In this document: positions 27,441 through 36,102 of the stretch, piece after piece
Layout: the number at the start of each line of letters is the position of its first letter
Position numbering within the stretch: the stretch's first letter is position 1
NCBI RefSeq assembly: GCF_000018405.1
Contig: NC_009943.1
Coordinates: 3,847,001 to 3,911,000, forward strand
DNA length: 64,000 bases
Reading direction: 5' to 3'
Origin: Desulfosudis oleivorans Hxd3
GTDB lineage: Bacteria; Desulfobacterota; Desulfobacteria; Desulfobacterales; Desulfosudaceae
Notes under the pieces: generated by a model
The model's input: only the letters and a program-made list of their open reading frames with translations
Told to the model about the DNA's origin: nothing
Databases searched by the model: none
Made by a program: the position numbers and the translations under genes

Positions 27441-28759
27441 TGTGCTTCTCCTGTCAGGTCATACGCGGACGCCCCGGTGATGCGTACGGACACCCGGTCA
27501 CCCGGGGCATAATCACCGGCACCGGAAAAACAGACATCACCGTCCACCTCAGGGGCCTGGAACCAGGCCCGGCCGAAAAACAGGCCGTCCTCCGCCTTTT
27601 CCTCCACCAGCACCGGTTCGCGGCTGCCGACCCGTTTTGCCAGGCGCCGGGACGATATATCGATCTGGGCCGTCATCACCCGATCGTACCGGTGCCGGGC
27701 CGTTTTTGACGACACGTGACCGTCCAGTCCATGGGAGGACAGGGCCTCGTCATCCGAATAGATAAACGCGCCCAGATGATCAAACGCGACGCCAGTGATA
27801 AAATCAAGCAGTTTTTCAAAATCGGCGGGCTTCTCGCCGGGAAATCCCACCAGGACCGTGGTGCGCAGCACCGCGTCCGGATCCGCCCTTCGAATGTCGT
27901 CAAACAGCCGGTGCAGGTCAGCGGCGGTGTGGCGCCGGCCCATCCGCTTGAGCACCCGGTCGCTGGCGTGCTGCACCGGCACGTCAAAATAGGAACAGAG
28001 GTTGTCCCGTTCCGTCATCACGCGAATCAGGTCCGGGTCCATGGTGTCGGGGTGCATATAAAGCACCCGGACCCAGATGTCGCCCACGGCGTCGGAAAGC
28101 GCCATCAGCAGGGATGCCAGCGATACCGGGGGGGAGAGGTCGGCTCCATAAGCCGTGGTCTCCTGGGCCACCAGTACGAGCTCTTTTGCACCGGCGGCCA
28201 CCAGGCCCCGGGCCTCGACCACGATGTCGGCCGGGGGCCGGCTCCGCTGGCGGCCCCGCAGCCGGGGAATGATGCAGTAGGTGCAGCGCCGGTCACACCC
28301 CTCGGCGATCTTTACATAAACGGTGTGGGGCGTGGCGCAGATTCTCCGGTCAGCGGCGGCCTGCATGGGCACCGCGTCCGGCGGTGGCAGGGTGCACCGG
28401 GAAAGTGTGCTCTCTTTGCCGGCCACGGCCTCAATCACCCGGTGGTAGGCGCCGGTGCCGAAAAAAAAGTCTGCCTCGGGCAGGGCCCCGGCCAGCTCTT
28501 CCCCAAAGCGCTCCGGCAGGCAGCCGCAAACGATCAGGCGGCGGCATGAACCCTCGCTTTTATACCGGGCCAGGGCCAGAATGGTGTCCACCGCCTCGTT
28601 GACCGCATCTTCAATAAAGGCGCAGGTATTGACCACCAGCACATCGGCCCCTGCCGGATCATCGCAGACAGTAAGCCCTTCGGCGGCAAAGGCCCCCAGC
28701 ATGAGCTCGCTGTCCACCTGGTTCTTGGCGCAGCCAAGGCTGGTGAGGTGTACCTTCAT
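27437..28759 (-). CDS. rimO: Ribosomal protein S12 methylthiotransferase RimO
   Basis: Radical-SAM enzyme that methylthiolates Asp88 of ribosomal protein S12. 440 residues from ATG 28759, preceded by CAGGAAAATAAC; the frame stays open further but only into the upstream gene. The N-terminal UPF0004 domain carries the three cluster cysteines (LTSLGCAKNQVDSE, VVNTCAFIEDA, VCGCLPERF). The radical-SAM CxxxCxxC is GCDRRCTYCIIPRLRGRQRS, and a C-terminal TRAM domain follows. The SLGCAKNQVD signature separates RimO from MiaB. Two bases separate it from the crotonase gene upstream. Confidence 0.96.
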   Translation of the reverse strand: MKVHLTSLGCAKNQVDSELMLGAFAAEGLTVCDDPAGADVLVVNTCAFIEDAVNEAVDTILALARYKSEGSCRRLIVCGCLPERFGEELAGALPEADFFFGTGAYHRVIEAVAGKESTLSRCTLPPPDAVPMQAAADRRICATPHTVYVKIAEGCDRRCTYCIIPRLRGRQRSRPPADIVVEARGLVAAGAKELVLVAQETTAYGADLSPPVSLASLLMALSDAVGDIWVRVLYMHPDTMDPDLIRVMTERDNLCSYFDVPVQHASDRVLKRMGRRHTAADLHRLFDDIRRADPDAVLRTTVLVGFPGEKPADFEKLLDFITGVAFDHLGAFIYSDDEALSSHGLDGHVSSKTARHRYDRVMTAQIDISSRRLAKRVGSREPVLVEEKAEDGLFFGRAWFQAPEVDGDVCFSGAGDYAPGDRVSVRITGASAYDLTGEAQ

Positions 28760-28760
28760 G

Positions 28761-29585
28761 TTATTTTCCTGAAAACTTTGGCTTTCGCTTTTCAGCAAAC
28801 GCGGCAATGGCCTCGTACAGGTCTTCGGAAGGAATCACGTTGGCGCTCATGGAGGCCACGTAGGTCAGGCCGTCGGCCACGGACTTGCCGATACCGTAGT
28901 TGAGCACATCCTTGGAGGACTGCACCGCCAGGGGCGATTTTTCGGAAATCTCTTCGGCCATGGCCTGGGCACCGGCAAACAGGGCCTCCCGGTCCTTGAA
29001 CACGGCATTGACCAGCAGCACCTCTTTTGCCCGGGCCGCGTCGATATTTTTGGCGGTATAGGCCAGCTCCCGGGTCACGCCCTGGCCCACGATATGGGGA
29101 ATGCGCTGCAGGACCCCCACATCGGCCACAAACCCCACGGCCGCCTCGCGCAGGGAAAAGACCGCGTCCTGGCTGCACAACCGGATGTCACAGGCCGTGG
29201 CCATGTCCAGGCCCGCGCCCACGCAATAGCCGTGAATGGCGGCAATCACCGGCTTGCGGCACCATTCGATGCAGCTCATGGTGTCCTGCAACCGGTAGAT
29301 CTTTTTCAGCAGGCTTCGCTTGATCCCGCCCCGCTGGTGCATGTCGGCCAGCTCGGGCATCTCCCCGGCCATGGCCATCAGGTCAATGCCAGCGGAAAAG
29401 GCCTCGCCCTTGCCGGCCACCACCACGCACCGGATGTCGTCGTCACCGTCCAGGTCCTCAAAAATGGGCACGGTCTCTTCCCATGCCGGCGGGTTCATGG
29501 CGTTTTTCTTTTCCGGCCGGTTCAGATAGACCCATGCCACCGGCGGCTTTTTTTCCACAAGGTAAAACGTATAGTCGGTTGTCAT
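28761..29585 (-). CDS. Crotonase-family enzyme, probable delta(3,5)-delta(2,4)-dienoyl-CoA isomerase
   Basis: 274 residues. The oxyanion-hole glycines are in AFSAGIDLMAM and HGYCVGAGLD. The three acidic residues known from mammalian ECH1 have counterparts: Asp in GAGLDMATACDIRLC, Glu in SLREAAVG, and Asp in FVADVGVLQRIP. A plain enoyl-CoA hydratase would carry a second Glu in place of the last one. It therefore probably moves double bonds in fatty acids during beta-oxidation. First gene of a run with rimO and ispB, though the link in function is not obvious. Confidence 0.88.
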   Translation of the reverse strand: MTTDYTFYLVEKKPPVAWVYLNRPEKKNAMNPPAWEETVPIFEDLDGDDDIRCVVVAGKGEAFSAGIDLMAMAGEMPELADMHQRGGIKRSLLKKIYRLQDTMSCIEWCRKPVIAAIHGYCVGAGLDMATACDIRLCSQDAVFSLREAAVGFVADVGVLQRIPHIVGQGVTRELAYTAKNIDAARAKEVLLVNAVFKDREALFAGAQAMAEEISEKSPLAVQSSKDVLNYGIGKSVADGLTYVASMSANVIPSEDLYEAIAAFAEKRKPKFSGK

Positions 29586-29640
29586 TATTCTCTCCTGGTG
29601 TGTTGTAATAAGTGTTTTAGAGATGATCAGCGATCTTAAC

Positions 29641-29737
29641 TCTTACTCTTGCTCTTGCTCGTAATCTTGATCGAAAATCACCCGGCACAGGGGAGAAAGA
29701 AAGATCAAGAGCACGAGTAAGAGCAAGATTACGATTC
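29641..29737. repeat. Inverted pair of GAGCAN/NTGCTC hexamer arrays
   Basis: Left arm 29641-29672 (TCTTACTCTTGCTCTTGCTC, then GTAATCTTGATC) and right arm 29702-29737 (GATCAAGAGCACGAGTAAGA, then GCAAGATTACG) are imperfect inverted copies separated by about 30 bases. Both have a six-base period. The pair occupies most of the space between the crotonase gene and apbE. Confidence 0.85.
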
Positions 29738-29778
29738 GGATACGTCCATCTGACGACGTTAAACAATCCTCTTCCTTG

Positions 29779-30813
29779 TTACTGCGCGACAAATCCGGTT
29801 GACCAAAAATCCTCGTACGTGCCGTCGGTCCGGCGGACCGTGATGCAGCTCTCCACGTTTTCCAGGGTGTTTACCAGGGCCGTTCCGGGTTCGGCCCCCA
29901 TCACCATCAGGGCTGTGGCCAGTCCGTCGGCAAAGGTGCAGGTGTCGGCCACCACAGTGGCGCTGACCACACCATTGGCCACGGGATAACCGGTCCGGGG
30001 GTCCAGCACATGGCTGTAGGTCCGATCGTCGATCACAAAATAGTTCCGGTAGTCACCACTGGTGGCCATGGCCCGGTCGGACAGGGCCACCACCTGGCGC
30101 ACCCGGTCCACCGGCGCACCCGGTTCAGGCGTGTTGATGCCGATACGCCAGGGATCCCCGGTTTCCCGTACACCGGCGGCATACACTTCGCCCCCGACTT
30201 CCACGATAAAATTGTCGACACCGGCCTCCCGAAGCACCTCGGCCACGACATCCACGCCATACCCCTTGGCAATGGAGGCAAAGTCCAGAAACAGGCAGGG
30301 CGTTTTTTTCACCAGGCGGTTTGCCTCATCAATCTGAAGCGAATCGTATCCCACGCAGGTCAGCACCTGGTCGATTTCGGCCGAATCCGGTACAAAACGC
30401 TGCTGCTCCGGCCGGTCAAACCCCCACAGGATCATCAGGGGCCACACCGACCCGTCCCAGGCCCCATCGGTCAGCCGAAACAGGGCCATGCCTTCGGCAG
30501 CCACCCGCAAAAAATCTTTGGACACGGCAAAGGGCTGGTCCTGGCCGATCTCGTTGTTAAACCGGGAAATCTCACTGGTGTCCATATACGTGGACATACC
30601 GGCGTTGATGTGGGCCAGCCGGGCCTCGACCTTCTTTTGCAGGGGCGCGGTGCGTGACAGCATTCCGGTCACCACCGTGACATGGTACTCGGTGCCCATG
30701 GTTTTTCCGGAAAAGGTCTTGTGCCGTGAGCCGTCGCACCCGGCAAAAGCCAGGCAGAGGCAGGCCGCGGCCAGCATCCACCGGCCTGAATATTTTGTTA
30801 AACGCCTCATCAT
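29779..30813 (-). CDS. apbE: FAD:protein FMN transferase, lipoprotein
   Basis: 344 residues. A lipobox (LAFAGC) after a short hydrophobic stretch predicts a lipoprotein facing the periplasm. The family motifs are GKTMGTEYHVTVV at the start, FASIAKGYGVDVV, VEVGGEVYAAG, ATSGDYRNYF and HVLDPRTGYPV, covering the FAD-binding and Mg-binding residues. It covalently attaches FMN to Thr of flavoproteins such as RnfG/NqrC subunits. No rnf gene is in the window. Monocistronic as far as can be seen. Confidence 0.95.
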   Translation of the reverse strand: MMRRLTKYSGRWMLAAACLCLAFAGCDGSRHKTFSGKTMGTEYHVTVVTGMLSRTAPLQKKVEARLAHINAGMSTYMDTSEISRFNNEIGQDQPFAVSKDFLRVAAEGMALFRLTDGAWDGSVWPLMILWGFDRPEQQRFVPDSAEIDQVLTCVGYDSLQIDEANRLVKKTPCLFLDFASIAKGYGVDVVAEVLREAGVDNFIVEVGGEVYAAGVRETGDPWRIGINTPEPGAPVDRVRQVVALSDRAMATSGDYRNYFVIDDRTYSHVLDPRTGYPVANGVVSATVVADTCTFADGLATALMVMGAEPGTALVNTLENVESCITVRRTDGTYEDFWSTGFVAQ

Positions 30814-30999
30814 TGAATCCTTCGTTGCGGTTATCGACCAGACAAAGAGGGAGTCTAGGCGATCATAAAAAAAACCGCAAGCCCGGACCTTCTTTGCCCG
30901 GCGGCTTTACAAAAAAACGCTGATAGGATAAACAGACATTACGATATCGAATCGTCTTTGTTCTGCTTTTTATATCAACCGATTGAGTCGCAAAATACC

Positions 31000-31944
31000 A
31001 TGAAAGTCGCCGCCGTTCAGATGACCGCCCTTGTGGGCCGGGTCGAAAAAAACATGCGGGCCGCCGAAGCCCTGGCAAAAGAGGCCTTTGACCAGGGCGC
31101 GCAAATGGTGATCCTGCCCGAATTTTTCACATCCGCCATGGGCTTTTCCCAAAAAATGGACCGGGCGGCCCGGCCTGTGGACGGCGCCCCCATGCGCCTT
31201 TTGCAGAAACTGGCCGCCGACCACGACGGTATTGTGGGTGGCTCCTTTCTGTCCCGGCGGGGGCTTGATCATTATAATACCTTTGTGCTGGCCTTTGCCG
31301 ACGGCACGGTCTGCACCCACGACAAGGACCAGCCCACCATGTGGGAAAACTGCTACTACCGGGGCGGGTCGGACAATGGCGTGATGGACACGCCCATCGG
31401 CCCGGTGGGCGCGGTTTTGTGCTGGGAATTCGTGCGCACCCGCACCGCCCGCCGCCTTTTGGGCCGGGTGAACCTGGTGGTGGGCGGTTCCTGCTGGTGG
31501 GACCTGCCCGATGCCCGGCTGCCCGGATTCACGCCCCAGGTGAAAGCGAAAAACCTGGCCATCATGAAAGAGACGCCGGCCCGGTTTGCCCGCCTCACCG
31601 GCTGCCCGGTGGTGCACGCGGCCCATGCCGGTGATTTTGTGTGCAAAACGCCCCTGGCGCCCGGCCTTGCCTACCGGTCCTGCTTTCTGGGCCAAACCCA
31701 GATCGTGGACGGAAGCGGCGCGGTGCTGGCCCGCATGGACCGGACAGACGGACAGGGCTTTGTACTGGCCGACCTGGACCTGACCCGCCGGCACTCGCCG
31801 TCCGAGACCATTCCCGACCGGTTCTGGATTCCCGACCTGCCCGCGGCCATCCGGTTTGCCTGGTGGTACCAGAACCTGCACGGCAAATGGTATTACAACC
31901 GGCACCACGCCCGTTTTGTTCATGCCGACAGGAGGCGCTCATGA
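31000..31944 (+). CDS. Carbon-nitrogen hydrolase (nitrilase superfamily)
   Basis: 314 residues from ATG 31000; the upstream 14 in-frame codons lack a start context. The Glu-Lys-Cys triad is visible: Glu in VILPEFFTSA, Lys in THDKDQPTMWEN, Cys in GAVLCWEFVRT. N-terminal MKVAAVQMTALVGRVEKN is the family's first strand. It is an amidase or carbamoylase-like enzyme acting on a small C-N bond, cytoplasmic. The substrate cannot be told from motifs. It starts a run of overlapping genes ending in hemA: it overlaps the MBL gene by 4 bases (ATGA). Confidence 0.88.
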   Translation: MKVAAVQMTALVGRVEKNMRAAEALAKEAFDQGAQMVILPEFFTSAMGFSQKMDRAARPVDGAPMRLLQKLAADHDGIVGGSFLSRRGLDHYNTFVLAFADGTVCTHDKDQPTMWENCYYRGGSDNGVMDTPIGPVGAVLCWEFVRTRTARRLLGRVNLVVGGSCWWDLPDARLPGFTPQVKAKNLAIMKETPARFARLTGCPVVHAAHAGDFVCKTPLAPGLAYRSCFLGQTQIVDGSGAVLARMDRTDGQGFVLADLDLTRRHSPSETIPDRFWIPDLPAAIRFAWWYQNLHGKWYYNRHHARFVHADRRRS

Positions 31945-32732
31945 CCCCTGCCCCGAAAACCGGAAAGATAAGGGTAACGATCCTGGGTTCCGGCACCTGC
32001 GTGCCCTCGCTTACGCGAAGCGCCTGCGCCGTGCTGGTGGAAATTGCCGGGGCAAAAGTCGTGTTTGACTGCGGGCCGGGCACCATGCGGCGGCTGCTGG
32101 AAACCGGCACAGGCATTCATGATGTTTCCCACCTCTTTTTTTCCCACTTTCATCCGGACCACACCGGTGAGATGGCCACCTTTCTGTTTGCCGGCAAATA
32201 TTCCCCCGGCCCCCGGCGGACGCGTCCCATGGTGATGGCTGGCGGCACCGGCTTTGCCCGGTTTTACGAGGCCTTTAAAGGGGTCTATGGCGAGTGGATT
32301 GAATGGGCCGACGACCTGCTGGTGATTGAGGAATTTGACACAACCGGCCCGGACACCCGGAGCTATGACGGGTTTTTTCTGACCACACGGCCGGTGCCCC
32401 ACCGGCCGGAGAGCATTGCCTTCCGCCTGGAGGCCGGCGGCGTGTCCGTGGTCTACTCCGGCGATACCGACGTAAGCGACAGCCTGATAACACTTGCAAA
32501 AAACGCGGATCTGATGATATGTGAATCAGCGTTGCCCGACGGGTGGAAGGTGGACGGCCACCTGACCCCCTCCCTGGCCGGCGAAATGGCCCAAAAGGCC
32601 GGCGTCAGGCGCCTGGTGCTGACCCACCTCTATCCGATGTGCGACATGGTGGACATCGTCAGCCAGTGCCGGTCCGCCTATGACGGAGACGTGCAAGTGG
32701 CCGAAGACCTGATGCGAATCGAGGTACCATGA
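31941..32732 (+). CDS. MBL-fold metal-dependent hydrolase, RNase Z-like
   Basis: 263 residues. The metal-binding motif HFHPDHTGE is intact, a second His occurs in PVPHRPES, Asp in VVYSGDTDVS and His in LVLTHLYP. The N-terminus ILGSGTCVPSLTRS and CGPGTMRRLLE resembles the RNase Z/ElaC branch of the metallo-beta-lactamase fold, but it lacks the long exosite arm of tRNase Z, so its substrate may be a small molecule or phosphodiester. It overlaps both neighbours by 4 bases and is co-translated with the siroheme gene. Confidence 0.88.
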   Translation: MTPAPKTGKIRVTILGSGTCVPSLTRSACAVLVEIAGAKVVFDCGPGTMRRLLETGTGIHDVSHLFFSHFHPDHTGEMATFLFAGKYSPGPRRTRPMVMAGGTGFARFYEAFKGVYGEWIEWADDLLVIEEFDTTGPDTRSYDGFFLTTRPVPHRPESIAFRLEAGGVSVVYSGDTDVSDSLITLAKNADLMICESALPDGWKVDGHLTPSLAGEMAQKAGVRRLVLTHLYPMCDMVDIVSQCRSAYDGDVQVAEDLMRIEVP

Positions 32733-33391
32733 ATTACTATCCGGTATGCCTGAAAATAGAGGGCAAAAACTGCCTGGTGGTGGGCGGCGGCGGCGTGGCG
32801 GGCCGCAAGGTGAAAACCCTGCTGGCTTGCGGAGCAAAGGTCACAGTGGTGACCCTAGCCGCCAATGACGCCATTTTGCGGCTGGCGGACGAAGGCGTGA
32901 TTACCCTTTTCCTGCGAGCCTATGAACCGTCCGATCTGGAGGGCATGTTTCTAGTAATCGGCGCCACCAGCGACACGGAACTGAACTTCCGGATCAGCGA
33001 GGACGCCGACAGAAAAAACATGCTGTGTAACATCGCTGATGTGCCGGATGCCTGCAATTTTATTCTGCCGGCCGTGGTGCAGCAGGGGGACCTGCAGATC
33101 TCGGTTTCCACCTCCGGCAAAAGCCCGGCCTTTGCCAAGCACCTGCGAAAAGAGATGGAGCGGCAGTTCGGCGCCGAGTATGCCGTGTTTCTTTCCCTGA
33201 TGGGGGCCATTCGAAAAGAGCTGCTGGCCCAGGAACACGCGCCCGAGGCACACAAAGGGCTGTTTGAGGAGCTGATCGCGGCCGGGCTGCTGAACATGAT
33301 CCGGGAAAAAAGGGATAAGGATATTGACACCCTTTTAGGCAAAACCCTTGGCCCTGAATTTTCCTTAAAGGACTTGGGTGTTGAAATATAA
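32729..33391 (+). CDS. Precorrin-2 dehydrogenase / sirohydrochlorin ferrochelatase
   Basis: 220 residues, corresponding to the N-terminal (CysG-B, Met8-like) part of siroheme synthase without the methyltransferase half. It has the NAD-binding VVGGGGVAGRKVKTLLACGA loop, the conserved Asp in CNIADVPDACNFILPA, and the KSPAFAKHLRKEMER helix. It oxidises precorrin-2 to sirohydrochlorin and may insert iron. Siroheme is the cofactor of dissimilatory sulfite reductase and, in sulfate reducers, also the precursor of heme. Placement with hemX and hemA fits supply of the tetrapyrrole backbone. Confidence 0.93.
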   Translation: MNYYPVCLKIEGKNCLVVGGGGVAGRKVKTLLACGAKVTVVTLAANDAILRLADEGVITLFLRAYEPSDLEGMFLVIGATSDTELNFRISEDADRKNMLCNIADVPDACNFILPAVVQQGDLQISVSTSGKSPAFAKHLRKEMERQFGAEYAVFLSLMGAIRKELLAQEHAPEAHKGLFEELIAAGLLNMIREKRDKDIDTLLGKTLGPEFSLKDLGVEI

Positions 33392-33404
33392 AATAAGGCC
33401 TACG

Positions 33405-33450
33405 GTGGTCGGGTTCGATACCGATACCGATCCCGATAGCGATTAGGATA
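33405..33450 (+). repeat. Forward GATNNC hexamer array inside the heme operon
   Basis: GATACC GATACC GATCCC GATAGC GATT runs from about 33418 to 33444 in the only sizeable gap (108 bases) of an otherwise overlapping operon, between the siroheme gene and hemX/ccsA. It ends in GATTAGGATAG, a purine-rich tail like those of the other forward arrays. Confidence 0.85.
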
Positions 33451-33499
33451 GAATGATTCAGACGGTTCCATATATACATTGTTCCGGGGAGAAACACCC

Positions 33500-34339
33500 A
33501 TGATGATTTCTCTTGCCGCCACAACGGCTGTCCTGCTTTACACCCTGAGCACGGCCGCCTATTTTGTGTTTCTCTTTTCCCAGAAAGACAGCATCTACCG
33601 CTACGGATTCGGCCTGCTGCTGGCCGGTTTTCTGGCGCACGGCCTGGCCCTGGTGCTTCAGATTATTGTTCTGGGGCACCTGCCGGCCTTTACCCTCTCC
33701 CAGTCCCTCTCTCTGGCGGCCTGGTCCCTGGCCGGGCTGTTCGTGCTGTTTCAGTGGCGGCTGAACCTTAATTTTTTCGGCATCTATGTGGCGCCCCTGG
33801 TACTGATCACCCTGCTGGCGGCCCTGCTGCTGCCGGAGCGATCCACCCCGCCCATTGACGATATTCACACCTGGGCCAACAATGCATGGCTGATCGTTCA
33901 CATCGTTACGGTGTTTGTGGGGGACGCGGCCTTTGCCCTTGCCTGCGGGGCCGGCATCTTCTACCTGATCCAGGAGCGGGCCATCAAACAGAAAAAACGG
34001 GGCTTTTTTTACCGGCGGCTTCCCTCCCTGGACCGCCTGGATTCAGCCGGATACGCCTGCCTGGTGGTGGGGTTCACCCTGCTCACCATCGGCCTGATCA
34101 CCGGTGTGGTATATGCCGGCCTGGTGTGGGGCGTTTTCTGGCGGTGGGATCCCAAAGAGGTGTGGTCCGGCATCACCTGGCTGGTTTACGCGGCCCTGCT
34201 TCACGAACGGCTGGTGGCGGGATGGCGGGGCCGCCGGGCCGCCATCATGGCCATTATCGGGTTCTGCGTGGTGGTGTTCACCTTTCTCGGGGTTAATTTT
34301 CTGCTGGAGGGCCACCACGGCGTTTTTACGAAAATATGA
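33500..34339 (+). CDS. hemX: CcsA/HemX-family cytochrome c assembly membrane protein
   Basis: 279 residues, about eight membrane spans, from ATG 33500 behind GGGGAGA. The heme-handling tryptophan-rich motif is visible as VFWRWDPKEVWSGITW, with conserved His in HIVTVFVGDAAFALACGAG and near the C-terminus. CcsA/HemX proteins either move heme for cytochrome c maturation or regulate HemA amounts. A position directly before hemA (4-base ATGA overlap) is the classic HemX arrangement. Sulfate reducers have abundant c-type cytochromes, so a CcsA role is equally possible; no ccsB is adjacent. Confidence 0.88.
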   Translation: MMISLAATTAVLLYTLSTAAYFVFLFSQKDSIYRYGFGLLLAGFLAHGLALVLQIIVLGHLPAFTLSQSLSLAAWSLAGLFVLFQWRLNLNFFGIYVAPLVLITLLAALLLPERSTPPIDDIHTWANNAWLIVHIVTVFVGDAAFALACGAGIFYLIQERAIKQKKRGFFYRRLPSLDRLDSAGYACLVVGFTLLTIGLITGVVYAGLVWGVFWRWDPKEVWSGITWLVYAALLHERLVAGWRGRRAAIMAIIGFCVVVFTFLGVNFLLEGHHGVFTKI

Positions 34340-35652
34340 ACGACATCACAAACCGCCACTCGGCTTATAAAGCCGTTTCTCCCAACACTATTCTGCTGAC
34401 CGGTATCAACCATCAGACCGCGCCGGTGGAGGTGCGGGAAAAGGTCTCGTTTTCACCCCAGGAGGTGCCCGAAGCCCTGGACGCCCTGGTTGCCGAGCCC
34501 GCCATCCTGGAGCTGATCCTGATCTCCACCTGCAACCGCACCGAGCTGCTTCTTACCACCAACGATCCGGCCGCGGCCCGAAAGTCCGCCACCGATTGCC
34601 TGGCCCGGCGCAAGGGCCTGTCGCCGGAGCAGCTGGCGCCCTACCTTTACCTGCACGCGGCCGACGCGGCGGTGCGCCACATCTTTCGCGTGGCGTCCGG
34701 GCTGGACTCCATGATCATGGGCGAACCCCAGATTTTCGGCCAGGTCAAGGAGGCCTATCGCCTGGCCGTGGAGCGCAAAACCTCGGGCGTGATTTTAAAC
34801 CGATTGATTCACAAAACCTTTCTGGTGGCCAAGCGGGTCAGAAGCGAAACCGGCATCGGCGACAGCGCGGTGTCGGTAAGCTATGCCGCCGTTGAACTGG
34901 CCAAAAAGATATTCGGCGTTCTTGAGGACAAAAGCGTGCTGCTGATCGGCGCCGGTGAGATGGCCGAGCTGGCGGTGGAGCATTTTGCCGGCCACCGGGT
35001 GAAAACCATTTTCGTGGCCAACCGGACCTTTGAGCGGGCCGTGGAACTGGCCCGGCGCTACCAGGGCCGGGCCGTGAGCTTTCCCGAAATTCCGGATATG
35101 CTGGGCACCGTGGACATCGTGGTCAGCTCCACCGGGGCTCCGGACTTTGTGGTGACAAAAGACCAGGTCCGCCAGGTGATGCGGGGCCGGCGCAACAACC
35201 CGATCTTTTTTATCGACATTGCCGTTCCCCGGGACATCGACCCGGCCGTCAACCGGGTGGAAAACGCCTATGTTTACGATATTGACGACCTGCAGGCGGT
35301 GATCGACGAAAACATCAGCCAGCGCCGCCACGAGGCGATCCGGGCCGAGCGGATTGTGGATGAGGCGGTGATCACCTTTCGCACCTGGTACGAAAGCCTG
35401 GACGTGGTGCCCACCATCGTGGCCCTGCGGGACAAGCTCTCCGAGATGGCCCATGGCGAGGCCAGAAAAACCCTGGCCTCCACCTTAAAGCACCTGCCGC
35501 CGGAAGAGCAGGACACCATCCACAAAATGACCGAGGCCATTGTCAACAAGCTGCTTCACGACCCCACCACCTTTTTAAAACAGGTTGAAGAAAAAAAAGA
35601 CAAAGCCCGGTATCTCGACATTGTTCGCCGCCTGTTCAAAATCGAATCCTGA
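34336..35652 (+). CDS. hemA: Glutamyl-tRNA reductase
   Basis: NADPH-dependent reduction of Glu-tRNA to glutamate-1-semialdehyde, the entry to tetrapyrrole synthesis. 438 residues, full length. The active-site Cys is in LISTCNRTELLL; LDSMIMGEPQIFGQVK follows in the catalytic domain; the NADPH site is LLIGAGEMAELAVEHF; a C-terminal dimerisation helix domain completes it. Last gene of the run. The following region carries repeats rather than an obvious terminator. Confidence 0.97.
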   Translation: MNDITNRHSAYKAVSPNTILLTGINHQTAPVEVREKVSFSPQEVPEALDALVAEPAILELILISTCNRTELLLTTNDPAAARKSATDCLARRKGLSPEQLAPYLYLHAADAAVRHIFRVASGLDSMIMGEPQIFGQVKEAYRLAVERKTSGVILNRLIHKTFLVAKRVRSETGIGDSAVSVSYAAVELAKKIFGVLEDKSVLLIGAGEMAELAVEHFAGHRVKTIFVANRTFERAVELARRYQGRAVSFPEIPDMLGTVDIVVSSTGAPDFVVTKDQVRQVMRGRRNNPIFFIDIAVPRDIDPAVNRVENAYVYDIDDLQAVIDENISQRRHEAIRAERIVDEAVITFRTWYESLDVVPTIVALRDKLSEMAHGEARKTLASTLKHLPPEEQDTIHKMTEAIVNKLLHDPTTFLKQVEEKKDKARYLDIVRRLFKIES

Positions 35653-36102
35653 TCCCCCTCCTCCCTATTACTCTTCCTCGTGCTCTTCCTCGTGCTCTTC
35701 CTCGTGCTCTTCCTCGTGCTCGTGCTCGTGCTCTTAATCTTACTCTTGCTCGTAGTCACCCTACCGCCCCAAGTCGCCACCGTACTCGTCATTACCCGGC
35801 TTGACCGGGCGATGACACATGGCGCCACAAAAATTGCTTCGTCGCATAATGATGCGCAGTAGGGACGACCCCCCCCCGTTTGTAGTGTGCCCGTAAGGGC
35901 ATCGAACATGCCCGGTCGATAAACGCCTGACGGCGTCACTACAAACACAATTTTAAATTGCTGCTGCTGCAATTGAACGAAATCGATTTCGATCCCGATA
36001 GCGATTTTGATAAGGGGGTAGACGCCTGGGTTTGATAAAAAGATCGGCGGTCGTTGCTGCCTGGCCGCATGGCGGCCTGAAGGCCGCCGCTACAGCTGCT
36101 CT
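35653..36102. repeat. Intergenic repeat mosaic between hemA and the sigma-54 activator
   Basis: No gene seen. In order: a long NTGCTC-type hexamer array (about 35671-35755, at least thirteen units of CTCTTC/CTCGTG/CTCTTA); a GTCATTACCCGGCTTGACCGG hairpin element (35788-35816); a short 'attgcttcgtcgcataatg' repeat (35831-35850); a complete 69-bp GTTTGTAGTG/CACTACAAAC element (35878-35946) with internal GCCCGTAAGGGC and CGCCTGACGGCG hairpins; and a forward GATNNC array (about 35983-36008). A perfect 8-bp hairpin GGCGGCCT-ga-AGGCCGCC (36071-36088) lies just beyond the stop of the sigma-54 activator and may help end that transcript. Confidence 0.85.
35878..35946. repeat. 69-bp dispersed element with GTTTGTAGTG / CACTACAAAC ends, copy 3
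   Basis: Perfect 10-bp inverted ends with internal hairpins GCCCGTAAGGGC and CGCCTGACGGCG. Reverse orientation relative to copy 1, as judged by the order of the two hairpins. Confidence 0.85.

Noticed and set aside
30870-30918. Hairpin between apbE and the nitrilase-family gene as a terminator or attenuator
   Set aside because: The stem is imperfect, and the region lies between divergent genes, where no terminator is needed.
35671-35755. Possible CRISPR array
   Set aside because: The period is six bases with no unique spacers, and no cas gene is present in the window.
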